A stretch of DNA of 64,000 bases from Rhodococcus sp. 06-462-5 (GCF_002258315.1 NZ_NOYD01000046.1:135638-199637), one strand, 5' to 3'; counted from the first letter of the stretch, positions 32,621 through 42,025 are shown. Made by a program: numbers and translations. Notes: generated from the sequence alone by a model not told the origin.

Positions 32621-33751
32621 ATGTTCACTCTTCGTGGAACCTGGATGCGTGGGGGAACCAGCAAGTGCTGGTTGTTCAACGCGGTCGATATCGACCCGTA
32701 CGTCGCCGAGGCCGGCGGCCTCGACAACATCCTCACTGCCGCGTTCGGCTCCGGCGATCCACGGCAACTAGACGGAGTGGGTGGGGGCAGTTCGACGACC
32801 TCCAAGGCCGCGATCGTTCGTCGCTCCAGCGCGCCGGGTATCGACGTCGATTACCTCTTCGCTCAGGTCGCCATCGAGAACCGCACGGTCGAGTGGGGCA
32901 GCAACTGCGGAAACTGTGCGACGGCGATCGGGCTGTACGCCGTGCAGACCGGTCTCGTCGCCGTCGACGATCGCGTCACCGTGGTGCGCATGCGCAACGA
33001 GAACACCGGTGCAATTCTCACCGCGGAGATCTCGACCCCGGGCGGACGCATTCCTGCCGAGGGCGGCGCGGCTGTCCCCGGAACCACTGCCCTCGGTGTG
33101 CCGGTGGGGCTCACCTTCACCGACCCTGCCCCCGACCGACCGACGATGCTTCCCACCGGCGCAGAGATCGATCGAGTTACGCTCGGCGACTGTGAGTTCC
33201 GAGGAACATTCGTTCGTGCCGGTGCACCCGCCGCGTTCTTCGATGCTGCCGATTTCGGGCTGGACGGTTCGGAAAGCAACGATGTCGTCGCCGCGCACGT
33301 CCCCACACTCATTGCGCTGCGTAGGCTGGCAGCGCTGAGAATGGGACTGAGCAAGCCCGAAGAGCCCGTCTCGCATGCCGTTCCGAAGGTCGGAATCATC
33401 GGACCTCCGGTGGGCTACACCACGACCACCGGTGAGCGCGTCGCCGCCGCGGACTACGACATCTCGGTGCGCATGCTCTCCATGATGGCACCGCACCCGG
33501 CAATAGGACTGACGTCGGCGGTTGCTGTTGCAGCGGCTGCCACGGTCACGGGTGGTGTGGTCATTGCCAACGCCCGCATCGGCTGGCCCGGATCACTCCG
33601 CATCGGCACAGCGGCAGGTGTGCTCGACGTCGACTACGTCACGGATCGGGACGGATTTCTGCACTCGGTCACACTTCATCGAGCGGTGCGTCGTATCGCC
33701 ACCGCCGATCTGTTCGTGGTGCCGGTGCCCACTCTCGTCGGTGCGCACTAG
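32621..33751 (+). CDS. PrpF family isomerase, copy 1
   Basis: 376 residues from ATG 32621 (GGAAGG upstream). PrpF-fold enzymes shift double bonds in unsaturated tri- or dicarboxylates such as 2-methylaconitate, trans-aconitate or oxalomesaconate, using a Lys and a Cys. Seen here are GTWMRGGTSKC, DGVGGGSSTTSKAA (Lys62), SNCGNC (Cys96 and Cys99) and the C-terminal MLSMMAPHPAIGLTSAVAVAAAA. There is no acnD or prp gene nearby, so it is not the usual methylcitrate-cycle member. Convergent with a LysR gene. Confidence 0.88.
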   Translation: MFTLRGTWMRGGTSKCWLFNAVDIDPYVAEAGGLDNILTAAFGSGDPRQLDGVGGGSSTTSKAAIVRRSSAPGIDVDYLFAQVAIENRTVEWGSNCGNCATAIGLYAVQTGLVAVDDRVTVVRMRNENTGAILTAEISTPGGRIPAEGGAAVPGTTALGVPVGLTFTDPAPDRPTMLPTGAEIDRVTLGDCEFRGTFVRAGAPAAFFDAADFGLDGSESNDVVAAHVPTLIALRRLAALRMGLSKPEEPVSHAVPKVGIIGPPVGYTTTTGERVAAADYDISVRMLSMMAPHPAIGLTSAVAVAAAATVTGGVVIANARIGWPGSLRIGTAAGVLDVDYVTDRDGFLHSVTLHRAVRRIATADLFVVPVPTLVGAH

Positions 33752-33769
33752 GCTGAGCGGCATCGCTTC

Positions 33770-34666
33770 TCAGAATCGGGCGGCAACGTCCTCGAACATC
33801 TTCAGTAGCACGGTCGCGCTGGGCGAGAGCTTCTGTTCCGCCAAGTGGGCCAGCAGGATTCGCCGTGACGGTGCACCGGTCAAAGGAACCAGGCGTACAT
33901 CGTCTCGAATGTTGGACAGTGCCATTCGGGGTGCGAACGAGACGCCGAGGTCCACCGCCACCATGGCCTGAGCCTCCTGATAGTCGTTTGCTGCGAACGA
34001 CACCGACGGCGAGAACCCGGCAGCATGGCATGCCCGTTCGAGCGCTGCACCCACCGGATGAGTGTCCTCCCTGGTTATCCACTGCTCGTGTTCCAGCTCG
34101 TTCATGTGGATCGAACTACGTTCGGCAAGATGATGATTGACGGATACGACGAGCATCGGCGGGTCGATCATGAGTTGATGCACGGTCAGTTCCACGTCGG
34201 TGATCCGAGCCCATTCGTAATCCCAGAGCAGGGACAGCTCCACCTCACGGGTGTCGAGCATTCCCCGCAGCCCGGCGAATCGCGAACTGCGCACCGTCAG
34301 TGCCACTGCGGGATGACGAGACTTGAACAGCTTCACCACGGGCGGTAACAGACTGGCCCCCGCGGTGGGGAAGGTTCCTATTCGCAGCGTCCCGGCGCGC
34401 AGGCCGGATAGGTCTTCGAGTTCGTTTCGTGCAGCGAGCAATTGGGTCTCGATTCGTTCGGCGTGACGTACCAGAACTTCACCCGCCTCGGTCAGGCGAA
34501 CTCCCCTGGCGTGACGCTCGAGCAGCGGTTGCCCCGCTTCGATCTCGAGCTTGCTCAATTGTTGCGAGACCGCAGATGTGGTGAAGCTCAACCGAGTTGC
34601 GGCCGCCGTGATGGATCCGGTTCGTACGACCTCCACGAGAAGCAGCAGGCGTCGGGTGTCGAACAT
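33770..34666 (-). CDS. LysR family transcriptional regulator
   Basis: 298 residues. The winged helix reads LLLLVEVVRTGSITAAATRLSFTTSAVSQQLSKLEIEAG, with a typical effector domain behind it. It resembles the other LysR protein at 29981-30973 in domain layout and in stretches such as LRIGTFPTAGASLLPP against VRLGSFPTVSASLLSD and a shared NDYQEAQAMVA-like segment, so the two are probably paralogues. It is divergent from the second prpF-like gene and convergent with the first. Confidence 0.88.
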   Translation of the reverse strand: MFDTRRLLLLVEVVRTGSITAAATRLSFTTSAVSQQLSKLEIEAGQPLLERHARGVRLTEAGEVLVRHAERIETQLLAARNELEDLSGLRAGTLRIGTFPTAGASLLPPVVKLFKSRHPAVALTVRSSRFAGLRGMLDTREVELSLLWDYEWARITDVELTVHQLMIDPPMLVVSVNHHLAERSSIHMNELEHEQWITREDTHPVGAALERACHAAGFSPSVSFAANDYQEAQAMVAVDLGVSFAPRMALSNIRDDVRLVPLTGAPSRRILLAHLAEQKLSPSATVLLKMFEDVAARF

Positions 34667-34707
34667 GATCGAACCACCTTTAAGTGAAAGTTAAGGGATC
34701 TCGACTT

Positions 34708-34725
34708 TTTCGTAATTGTACTCGA
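34708..34725 (+). promoter_or_regulatory. Box shared by the two prpF-like upstream regions (copy 2)
   Basis: TTTCGTAATTGTACTCGA in the divergent region between the LysR gene (start 34666) and the second prpF-like gene (start 34849). It agrees with 32550-32567 in 16 of 18 positions. Confidence 0.6.
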
Positions 34726-34848
34726 CGGCTGTGTGATGCAGGCTATGTACAGCACCCACACGAGAGCTGCGTCACATGACCGCACTGCTCCCTCGAATGG
34801 TCAACTCCAAGAACATGTTCGAGAGTAACGATCGGAAGGTATCCGAGG

Positions 34849-35979
34849 ATGTATTCACTGCGTGGCACGTGGATGAGGGGCGGGACCAGCAAGTGCTGGC
34901 TCTTCGGCTCCGTCGACGTCGAGCCACTGATCGAACAAGCAGGTTCCCTGGACGAAATTCTGGTTTCCGCCTTCGGATCCGGCGACCCCCGCCAGCTCGA
35001 CGGCGTCGGCGGTGGCAGCTCGACAACCTCGAAAGCGGCCATCGTCAGCAGGTCCTCCGAGGACGGAATCGACGTGGACTACCTCTTTGCTCAGGTCGCC
35101 ATCGGTGACCGAAAGGTGGAGTGGGGAAGCAATTGTGGCAATTGCGCTACCGCGATCGGCCTGTACGCACTCCAGCAAGGACTGGTGGCGATCGATCCGG
35201 TCACCACCGTCGTACGGATGCGTAACCGCAATACCGGTGCCGTGCTGCTCACCGAGATCGACACACCGGGCGGCGTCGTTCCGTCCGAGGGGTCGGCCCA
35301 GGTTGCCGGAACGTCGGCTCTCGGCGTTCCGGTCGGACTGACGTTCATCGACCTGGGTGCCGACCGCACTCGGTTGCTCCCCACCGGGGCGGTGGAGGAC
35401 GCCGTGGAGCTACATGGGTCGCAGTACCGCGGCACGATGGTGGTCGCAGGCGCTCCCGCTGCGTTGTTCGATGCATCAGACCTGGGTATGACCGGGGCCG
35501 AGACCGCTGCCGAAATGACCGAACGTGTTCCGCTACTGGTCGAATTGCGCCGCAGTGCTGCACTGCTCATGGGGCTGTCGCGCCCGCAGGATCCGATCAC
35601 GCACGCAGTGCCGAAGGTCGGCATCATCGCGCCTCCGGTGGATTACCACCTCGAAGACGGAACGCTCGTCTCGGCCGGCGAGTACGACGTGTGCGTGCGC
35701 ATGCTCTCGATGATGGCACCGCACCCGTCCATCGGCCTGACGTCGGCGGTCGCTGTGGCCGCTGCCGCAACCGTACGCGGCGGTGTGGTGGATCGGGTCG
35801 TCCACGGTGCCACCACCTCGACGCTGCGACTGGGGACGCCTGCAGGTGTGTTGGCCGTCGATGTCGATATCGCTGCGGACGGCAACCTCACCAGCGTGAC
35901 CCTGCACCGCGCTGCACGACGTATCGCGACAGCGGAATTGTTCGTTTCCGCTGCGGCAACGGCACTTTCGATCGGATAG
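34849..35979 (+). CDS. PrpF family isomerase, copy 2
   Basis: 376 residues, the same length as copy 1 and very similar along its length, including identical GTWMRGGTSKCWLF, GSGDPRQLDGVGGGSSTTSK and EWGSNCGNCATAIGLYA stretches. The same active-site Lys and Cys positions are kept. The two enzymes may act on successive or stereoisomeric substrates, or be a recent duplication with separate regulation. The Fbp-type ABC importer follows 45 nt downstream on the same strand, probably in one transcript. Confidence 0.88.
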   Translation: MYSLRGTWMRGGTSKCWLFGSVDVEPLIEQAGSLDEILVSAFGSGDPRQLDGVGGGSSTTSKAAIVSRSSEDGIDVDYLFAQVAIGDRKVEWGSNCGNCATAIGLYALQQGLVAIDPVTTVVRMRNRNTGAVLLTEIDTPGGVVPSEGSAQVAGTSALGVPVGLTFIDLGADRTRLLPTGAVEDAVELHGSQYRGTMVVAGAPAALFDASDLGMTGAETAAEMTERVPLLVELRRSAALLMGLSRPQDPITHAVPKVGIIAPPVDYHLEDGTLVSAGEYDVCVRMLSMMAPHPSIGLTSAVAVAAAATVRGGVVDRVVHGATTSTLRLGTPAGVLAVDVDIAADGNLTSVTLHRAARRIATAELFVSAAATALSIG

Positions 35980-36024
35980 CTCGACCTGTGAACACGGCTT
36001 CGACGACTGAAGAAAAGGAAGATC

Positions 36025-37140
36025 ATGAAGGTTAGCATCGAGAATCTGAGCCTCGCTTACTCGGGGAACACTGTTGTCCGCGACCTCGACCTGGAGATCG
36101 CCGACGGAGAATCCCTGGTGTTGCTGGGGCAGTCCGGCTGCGGTAAGACCAGCACGATGCGCTGTGTGGCAGGGCTGGAGACCCCCAGCGCCGGCCGTAT
36201 CACCATCGGTGATCGGGTCGTCCACGACTCGAACACGAACAAGACGATCCCGCCACACAAACGCAACGTCGGCATGGTCTTTCAGTCCTACGCGGTGTGG
36301 CCGCACCGGACCGTGTTCGACAACGTGTCGTTCTCGTTGAAGATGCAGAAGATCAACAAGACCGAGATGAACCAGCGCGTCCTCGAGGCCCTCGACCTCG
36401 TCGGGTTGGGTGAAATGGCGCATCGTGGAGCGAGCTTGCTCAGTGGTGGTCAGATGCAGCGGGTGGCGCTGGCTCGGTCGTTGGTGATGCGCCCCAGCGT
36501 GCTGCTCCTCGACGAGCCGCTGTCGAACCTCGATGCCCGACTGCGCGAACGACTTCGGATGGAATTGCGAGAGCTTCAGCTCCGACTCGGACTGACCACC
36601 GTCTACGTCACGCACGATCAGGTCGAGGCGTTCGCTCTCGCCGACCGAATCGCGTTGATGCAGAACGGCCGAATCGTGCAGATCGGTACCCCCGAGGACA
36701 TCTACACCTCACCGATGTCCGCCTCGGTGGCCGAGTTCCTCGGTGTCGGCAACATCTTCCGCGCCACGCCTGCCTCGGGACCGCGCTCGACGATGGAGCT
36801 GACGGACTTCGGGCAGATTGCAGTGTCGGTCGGTGCAGCGTCGGCGGCCGACGGGCCCGTCGTGGTGTGCCTGCGACCCGAGGATCTGTTGGTCACCCCG
36901 CTGGACGATGCCGAGCCCGAGGGCCAGTCCTGGATGGGCACAGTCGATGTCGCCAGCTACCAGGGTGCGTCCATTCGATACCGCGTCACACTGGACGACG
37001 GCCCCGAGATCGAAGCCGTCGCCACGGGACACGCGAGCCGAATCCTGGGAATGGGAGAACGCGCGCGGGTCACAGCAGTAGCGGGCGGAGCTCAGGTTCT
37101 CGTCGACGATCGAGTCGCCTCCGAGGCGGTGCCGGTATGA
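36025..37140 (+). CDS. ABC importer ATPase, Fbp/Pot type
   Basis: 371 residues; ATG 36025 has AAGGAAG upstream. Walker A is GQSGCGKTS, the signature is LLSGGQMQRVALARSL, Walker B is VLLLDEPLSNLDARLR, and the switch His is in VTHDQVEAF. A C-terminal TOBE regulatory domain spans about 245-360. This is the MalK/PotA/FbpC group that powers import of iron(III), polyamines, phosphonates or organic acids. It is coupled by an ATGA overlap to the permease gene. Confidence 0.92.
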   Translation: MKVSIENLSLAYSGNTVVRDLDLEIADGESLVLLGQSGCGKTSTMRCVAGLETPSAGRITIGDRVVHDSNTNKTIPPHKRNVGMVFQSYAVWPHRTVFDNVSFSLKMQKINKTEMNQRVLEALDLVGLGEMAHRGASLLSGGQMQRVALARSLVMRPSVLLLDEPLSNLDARLRERLRMELRELQLRLGLTTVYVTHDQVEAFALADRIALMQNGRIVQIGTPEDIYTSPMSASVAEFLGVGNIFRATPASGPRSTMELTDFGQIAVSVGAASAADGPVVVCLRPEDLLVTPLDDAEPEGQSWMGTVDVASYQGASIRYRVTLDDGPEIEAVATGHASRILGMGERARVTAVAGGAQVLVDDRVASEAVPV

Positions 37141-38897
37141 GCGCCCCCACCGACGATCGGCCTGTCATCACGACGAAGCCGCCGGTCGACACTCCGGCAC
37201 CCCAACGCAGGCCGGGTCTGAAGAAGTGGGTTCCGACGCTTCTGCAGTTGGCTCTGCTCACCGTGATCGTGCTGTTCCCGATGTTCTTCATCGTGATGGG
37301 TGCCTTCACCGACAACGCCGAGCGCACGTCGCTGTTCGACTTCGGTAACTTCACCCTCGACAACTTCGCCTTGCTCGGATCCTCGACCGCGCAGAGCGCT
37401 CTGTGGAATTCGGCGCTGGTCGGTATCGGGTCCTCGATCGTCGCGCTGGCGATCGGGTGCACGCTCGCCTTCCTGGCAGCACGCACCAACGTTCCGGGTC
37501 GAAAGATGATTTACGGCATCGGTATTGCGCCGCTCTTCCTCCCGGCGCTCGTCGGTGCACTGGCCTGGGCATTGCTGGCCGGGCCGGCCACCGGTTACAT
37601 CAACCTGGTGCTGACCGCGATCGGACTGCCCGGCTTCATCGACATCTACAGCTTCGGCGGGATGATCTTCATCCTCGGCATCTACTACGCGCCGTATCCG
37701 TTCCTGATGGTCCACTCGGCGCTCTCGTTGATGAATCCGGACCTCGAAGACGCCGCCAGTCTGCACGGTGCGAAGTTGACGAAGATGCTGAGCAAGATCA
37801 CGTTCCCGCTCGTCATGCCTGCCGTGATCGGCTCGGGGATCCTGGTTTTCGCGCTCACCGTGGAGAACTTCCCGGTGGCACAGGTGATCGGTGTGCCCGG
37901 CGGAGTCGACACACTGCCGACCCTGATCTACCGATTGATGAACGCATCGCCTGCCCGCGGTAACGACGCCGCCGCTGTCGCAGTGGTTCTCACAGTCCTG
38001 TTGGTCGCCGTCGTCGCCTTCCAGCAGCGCGCGATGAGTAGCAAGGAATACACCACCGTCAGCGGCAAAGGTGTTCGGGCACGACAGGTTCCGCTGCGGG
38101 CATGGCGTATCCCGGCTGCAGTGTTCGCGTGGGTGTACTTCACCCTGGCCGTTCTCCTGCCGCTCGTCGCCCTGGTGTTGGCGGCTCTGCAGACCAGCCC
38201 GTACGTCGCGAACATCGGTCAGCTCTTCGACTCCGGTGCCCTGTCGTTCTGGGGACTGGGAGAAACGTTGCGCAGCGCTGACTTCCACAGCGTGATGACC
38301 AACAGCGTCATCGTCGGTGTTGCGACCGCCGCTATCGGTACCGCGTTCTGCTTCGCCTTGGCGTACACGAGGTACCGTACGAACGCTCCGGGCCGAAAGC
38401 TGTTGGAGTATCTGGCGATGTTGCCGCTGGCTGTTCCTGCCATCGTGCTCGGCCTGGGTTTGCTGTGGACGTGGTTGGCGCTTCCGCTGCCGATCTACGG
38501 AACACTCGCGGTGCTGGTGATCGCCTTCGTCGCTGTCACCATTCCGCAGGGCTACCGCGGTGTCTCTGCGTCGATCATCCAGTTGGACAAGGACTTGGAA
38601 GACAGCGCTGTCATGTTGGGTGCACGGCGGCACCGGGCGATCTCCTTCGTCACCGCTCCGCTGCTCAAGGTCGGTCTGTCCTCGACCTTCCTGCTGCTGC
38701 TCATGCTGTCCATGCGTGAGCTCACCGCCGCGCTGTTCCTGTTCACCTCCGACACGCGGCTGCTGTCGATCGCGATCTTCGACGCATACGACAACGGCTC
38801 GTTCCAGTCGGCTGCCGAGTTGAGCCTGCTGTACTGCGTCGTGATCGGTGTGCTCGCAATCCTCTCGCGTCGCTTCGGATCCAAGGAAACTGTCTGA
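37137..38897 (+). CDS. ABC importer permease, fused double-domain (FbpB type)
   Basis: 586 residues carrying two BPD-transport domains in one chain, with about 12 membrane spans, as in FbpB/SfuB. The two EAA-like coupling loops are at EDAASLHGAKLTKMLSKITFPLV and EDSAVMLGARRHRAISFVTAPLL, the second ending the second half. An N-terminal polar leader of about 30 residues precedes the first span. The stop overlaps the ATG of the binding protein gene (TGATG). Confidence 0.92.
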   Translation: MSAPTDDRPVITTKPPVDTPAPQRRPGLKKWVPTLLQLALLTVIVLFPMFFIVMGAFTDNAERTSLFDFGNFTLDNFALLGSSTAQSALWNSALVGIGSSIVALAIGCTLAFLAARTNVPGRKMIYGIGIAPLFLPALVGALAWALLAGPATGYINLVLTAIGLPGFIDIYSFGGMIFILGIYYAPYPFLMVHSALSLMNPDLEDAASLHGAKLTKMLSKITFPLVMPAVIGSGILVFALTVENFPVAQVIGVPGGVDTLPTLIYRLMNASPARGNDAAAVAVVLTVLLVAVVAFQQRAMSSKEYTTVSGKGVRARQVPLRAWRIPAAVFAWVYFTLAVLLPLVALVLAALQTSPYVANIGQLFDSGALSFWGLGETLRSADFHSVMTNSVIVGVATAAIGTAFCFALAYTRYRTNAPGRKLLEYLAMLPLAVPAIVLGLGLLWTWLALPLPIYGTLAVLVIAFVAVTIPQGYRGVSASIIQLDKDLEDSAVMLGARRHRAISFVTAPLLKVGLSSTFLLLLMLSMRELTAALFLFTSDTRLLSIAIFDAYDNGSFQSAAELSLLYCVVIGVLAILSRRFGSKETV

Positions 38898-40003
38898 TGA
38901 GAAAATTGGTCACAGCAATCGCGCTGGGTATCGCAGTGGCTACGGCCACGGCCTGCTCACCGCCACCCGAACGCCCCGCTCTGGCTCGGGCGGCGGAGGA
39001 GATCGTCACCGACAACGGCCTCGTCATCGACGGCGAACAGATCGCCGATCCGGATCTGTGGACGCAGGCCCAGGCCGAAGGTGGCATCACCCTTTACAGC
39101 GGCTACACCGCGGTCACCGAGGCCACGGTGCTGAAGAACTTCGAGAAGGACACCGGACTCGACGTCAAGCTCGTGCGGCTCACCCCGAACCGGCTCTACG
39201 AGCGACTGGTGGCCGAGTACGGCGCGGGTCGTCTCGACGCGGACGTCGTGCGAATCTCCGATGCCGGATTCGTCAACGGACTCAGCGAGCGGGGTGTGTT
39301 CCAGCCGTACACACCGCCCACGGCCGGCGAGCTACAGGACGACGTGGTGTTCGACGGCGGCAACTACTACCGCACCTTCGACCCGATCTACACGATGGGC
39401 TACAACAGTGCGCTCATCGAGGGCGACGACAGGCCGGCGTCCTGGGCAGATCTTCTCGACGATCGGTGGAAGGGCAATCTGGGTATCGCCCAGGCCGGAG
39501 CCGGCGGTAGCGCACTGGCACTGACTCGGTTCCAGCGTGAGGTACTCGGCGACGACTATCTCCGCGAATACTCCTCGGAAGCAAGGGTGTTCGACTCCAT
39601 CGGAGCTCAGCTCGACGCGCTCGCCCGCGGTGAGATCGAAGCAGGGACCGTCGTGGTGAGCAGCGTCAACATCGCCAACAACGAGAATGCGCCGGTCAAC
39701 TTCGTGGTACCGGAGGAGGGACTCACCGCCTACGACTACTACACCGGTGTTGCATCCACAGCGAAAAACATTGCGGCCGCCCAGGTCTTCATGAACTGGA
39801 ACCTCTCCAAGAGGGGACAACAGGTCTTCAGCGATCTCGGTGAGTACTCGGTGCGCAACGACATCGACCCGCCGGTGATCCGCGGAATCGAACTGCCGAA
39901 GTTCACCGACCCCAAGGTCAACCGAATCACGCAGTCGGAGTCGATCGAGAATTCCGCCGACGATCAGGAGGCCTGGAACGCGATCTTCGGTTACAACGAA
40001 TAG
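38897..40003 (+). CDS. ABC importer substrate-binding lipoprotein (FbpA-like)
   Basis: 368 residues. The signal peptide MRKLVTAIALGIAVATATAC ends in a lipobox-like stretch with Cys20, so it is probably anchored to the outer leaflet of the membrane. The mature protein has the family-1/8 binding fold of iron(III), thiamine and 2-aminoethylphosphonate binders: ITLYSGYTAVTEATVLKNFEK, DAGFVNGLSERG, YTMGYNSALIEGDDRPASWADLLD and NKIAAAQVFMNW-type C-terminal helix. Linked to the prpF-like gene, it may bind a metal-acid complex or an unsaturated tricarboxylate. Confidence 0.88.
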   Translation: MRKLVTAIALGIAVATATACSPPPERPALARAAEEIVTDNGLVIDGEQIADPDLWTQAQAEGGITLYSGYTAVTEATVLKNFEKDTGLDVKLVRLTPNRLYERLVAEYGAGRLDADVVRISDAGFVNGLSERGVFQPYTPPTAGELQDDVVFDGGNYYRTFDPIYTMGYNSALIEGDDRPASWADLLDDRWKGNLGIAQAGAGGSALALTRFQREVLGDDYLREYSSEARVFDSIGAQLDALARGEIEAGTVVVSSVNIANNENAPVNFVVPEEGLTAYDYYTGVASTAKNIAAAQVFMNWNLSKRGQQVFSDLGEYSVRNDIDPPVIRGIELPKFTDPKVNRITQSESIENSADDQEAWNAIFGYNE

Positions 40004-40192
40004 GGTCGACGCTTCGTGGCCGCGACGTCCTCTGGGCGCGCGGTCGCGAGGCTGTGATCGCTGAGCTCTCACTCGAGCAAAGCTGTTGGACCACAGGGCC
40101 ATGCTGTCTGCTGAGCAAGTAAGGATTACCCACGGACAGCGATCAGCGACGACAGGTACGGCGGTGGCGTCGTGAGCAAGTTCGGACGATCT

Positions 40193-41071
40193 TCAGCGAA
40201 CCGCCGTCACTGCAATTCTTGCTGCGGCACCGATGGCCTGGTCGACCAGCGGCAGATACAGATCCATGCGCGCGGCACGGGTGTACACCGATACCGCGAC
40301 AGGCTTTTCGCCCGGAAACGACACCACCGCAACCTCGTTGCGAATGGGCCCGATGGTGCCGGTCTTGCCCGCAACCTGTACATCGGGGTACGGAATTCCA
40401 CTGCGGATCCGGTGTGGCCACACCTGCTGAGACAGAACGTGCTTCATGTACTCACATTGCTCCGGAGAGGCCGCGGTACCCGACCAGATTGCTCGCAGAA
40501 CTGCGTTGCTGTCTCGGGGCGTGGTGCAGGAGGTGTAGGCGGGATCGAAACCAGCACTGTCGATCACCGTGTAATTGCTGGCCAGCAACCCCAGTGCCTC
40601 GTCCGCACTCAACCGGCCGGTATCCCGAACGATTTGATCGCCCAGTGCTTTCGTGCCACCGACGATGCGTGTGTGCTCGAGCCCGAGATCGTCGATCACC
40701 CGGGTCAGGGTATCCATGCCCAGTGCACCGAGAAGTGCGTCGGCGGCCGCATTGTCGGAGACGGTGATCATCGAGCGCGCGACGTCACGCCAACTCATCG
40801 TCACCGGATCGGCGTAGCTGGCAATACCCGTCGGCCCTGGACTGCACTGAGCCGGAACGAGCCGCACCGTGTCGGTGGGAATCAAGGTGCCGTCGTCGAA
40901 TGCGCGTGTCGTAGCAACCAGCAGCACGATCTTCCATACCGATGCAGCAACGACTGGGTCGTCGCCCTCGAAGTCGACGAATGTCCCTGTGCCATCTGTC
41001 CGCTCGGCACGAACCCAACCCCGGCAACCCGCGTCGGCGAACACAGCGCGCAGGTGCTCGGTCGCACTCAC
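40193..41071 (-). CDS. Class A beta-lactamase-fold serine hydrolase without signal peptide
   Basis: 292 residues. The penicilloyl-enzyme motifs are present: SVWK (Ser44-Lys47), SDN (105-107) and KTGT (about 240). The omega-loop ExxLN motif of true class A enzymes is not seen. The N-terminus MSATEHLRAVFADAGCRGW is not a signal or lipoprotein sequence, so the protein is expected in the cytoplasm. The ATG overlaps the stop of the LysR gene (ATGA), so the two are made together. It may hydrolyse an amide or ester, or sense muropeptides or beta-lactams. Confidence 0.82.
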   Translation of the reverse strand: MSATEHLRAVFADAGCRGWVRAERTDGTGTFVDFEGDDPVVAASVWKIVLLVATTRAFDDGTLIPTDTVRLVPAQCSPGPTGIASYADPVTMSWRDVARSMITVSDNAAADALLGALGMDTLTRVIDDLGLEHTRIVGGTKALGDQIVRDTGRLSADEALGLLASNYTVIDSAGFDPAYTSCTTPRDSNAVLRAIWSGTAASPEQCEYMKHVLSQQVWPHRIRSGIPYPDVQVAGKTGTIGPIRNEVAVVSFPGEKPVAVSVYTRAARMDLYLPLVDQAIGAAARIAVTAVR

Positions 41072-41922
41072 CTGTTCGCTCGCAGCAGGATTCGATCCAC
41101 GAGATCCGCCAACGACTCTGCTTCACCGTCGCGGCGTACGATCCGAACCCGCAGCGCGACGTCGTCGGACGCAAGGTCCAGATGCTCGGTGCCGGGTAAA
41201 GCCTTGCTTGCGGCGTGAACCAGCCCGAAACAGCGCCCCGACGCGACGCCGATGACGATCTCACGCGAGGTGTTCGCGACGAACACCTCTGGATCGAGGG
41301 CATGGCGTCGAAACGCGTCGAGCATCAGGTCGTGAGCGGGTGGATTGGCGCTGCGTGGCGCGGTGGCGAACATGAGGTCGGACAACATCGTCAGGCGTGG
41401 ACGCTGAGCGCGCGCCGAACGATGACCGACGGGAACCATGACACGTCGGGGGAGTGCGATGACCGGGCCTGCCACCAGTCGGTCGACTACCACCGGGTGA
41501 TCGACCACCGCGACGTCGAGTTCGTGTGCGCGTACACGGTCGAGCAACGACACCGCACCACCGGTCTCCACGCGCGCCTCGACGCCGACGGAGGTGGCGA
41601 TGCGTGCGGCGATCCCGTCGTCCAGGTCAGGGATGAGGCCGATGCGGACCGACCCGGACGCTGTGAGTGATTCCGCGGTAGTGGTCAATCGGCGTGCGTC
41701 GTCGACGATCAATCGGGCCCTGGGTAACAGTGCGGCCCCGTGCTCGGTGATAGCAGCTCCGTCGGGGGTTCGCTCGACGAGTGTGAGCCCGAGATGCTTC
41801 TCCAGGGCCTTGATGGCCCGAGACACCGGCGGCTGTGTCACGCCGAGAGTGGCCGCGGCGCGGCCGAAGTGGCGTTCCTCGGCGACGGCGACGAAATACT
41901 CGAGATGGCGAACAAGATCCAC
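41068..41922 (-). CDS. LysR family transcriptional regulator, AmpR-like position
   Basis: 284 residues with winged helix YFVAVAEERHFGRAAATLGVTQPPVSRAIKALEKHLG and an effector domain. It is divergent from a class A beta-lactamase gene 103 nt away and coupled to a second beta-lactamase-fold gene. The arrangement recalls ampR-ampC of Gram-negative bacteria, where the LysR protein induces the lactamase in response to cell-wall fragments. Here that role is inference. Confidence 0.85.
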   Translation of the reverse strand: MDLVRHLEYFVAVAEERHFGRAAATLGVTQPPVSRAIKALEKHLGLTLVERTPDGAAITEHGAALLPRARLIVDDARRLTTTAESLTASGSVRIGLIPDLDDGIAARIATSVGVEARVETGGAVSLLDRVRAHELDVAVVDHPVVVDRLVAGPVIALPRRVMVPVGHRSARAQRPRLTMLSDLMFATAPRSANPPAHDLMLDAFRRHALDPEVFVANTSREIVIGVASGRCFGLVHAASKALPGTEHLDLASDDVALRVRIVRRDGEAESLADLVDRILLRANR

Positions 41923-41929
41923 CGATCTA

Positions 41930-41957
41930 TTGAAGCACGCTCACCTGCTGCTATACC
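41930..41957 (+). promoter_or_regulatory. Possible promoter of the class A beta-lactamase gene
   Basis: TTGAAG (41930-41935) and TATACC (41952-41957) with a 16-bp spacer in the LysR/beta-lactamase intergenic region; the start codon lies about 68 nt downstream. Confidence 0.4.
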
Positions 41958-42025
41958 GAAGTGGAATGAACCGGCAGTGCCTCGGGACTTGGCTCGATCG
42001 CGCTCGGATGTGATCGGCTGACCCC

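Noticed and set aside
32621..35979. The two prpF-like genes as a tandem duplication carrying a mobile element
   Set aside because: They are separated by an oppositely oriented LysR gene and there are no inverted repeats, transposase or integrase sequences. An old gene duplication is the simpler reading.
37092..38633. A long minus-strand open frame opposite the Fbp-type permease gene
   Set aside because: The translation is a mirror of hydrophobic codons (Gln/Arg/His/Asp-rich) with no motif. Similar antisense frames occur opposite the MatC carrier (31025-32140), the acyl-CoA dehydrogenase (51943-53073) and the NiCoT permease (59962-61167) genes.
40004..40192. A possible terminator or small RNA between the binding-protein gene and the lactamase-fold gene
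   Set aside because: The only complementarity I found is a roughly 9-bp pair (TGATCGCTG and CAGCGATCA) about 80 nt apart, too weak to call a structure.
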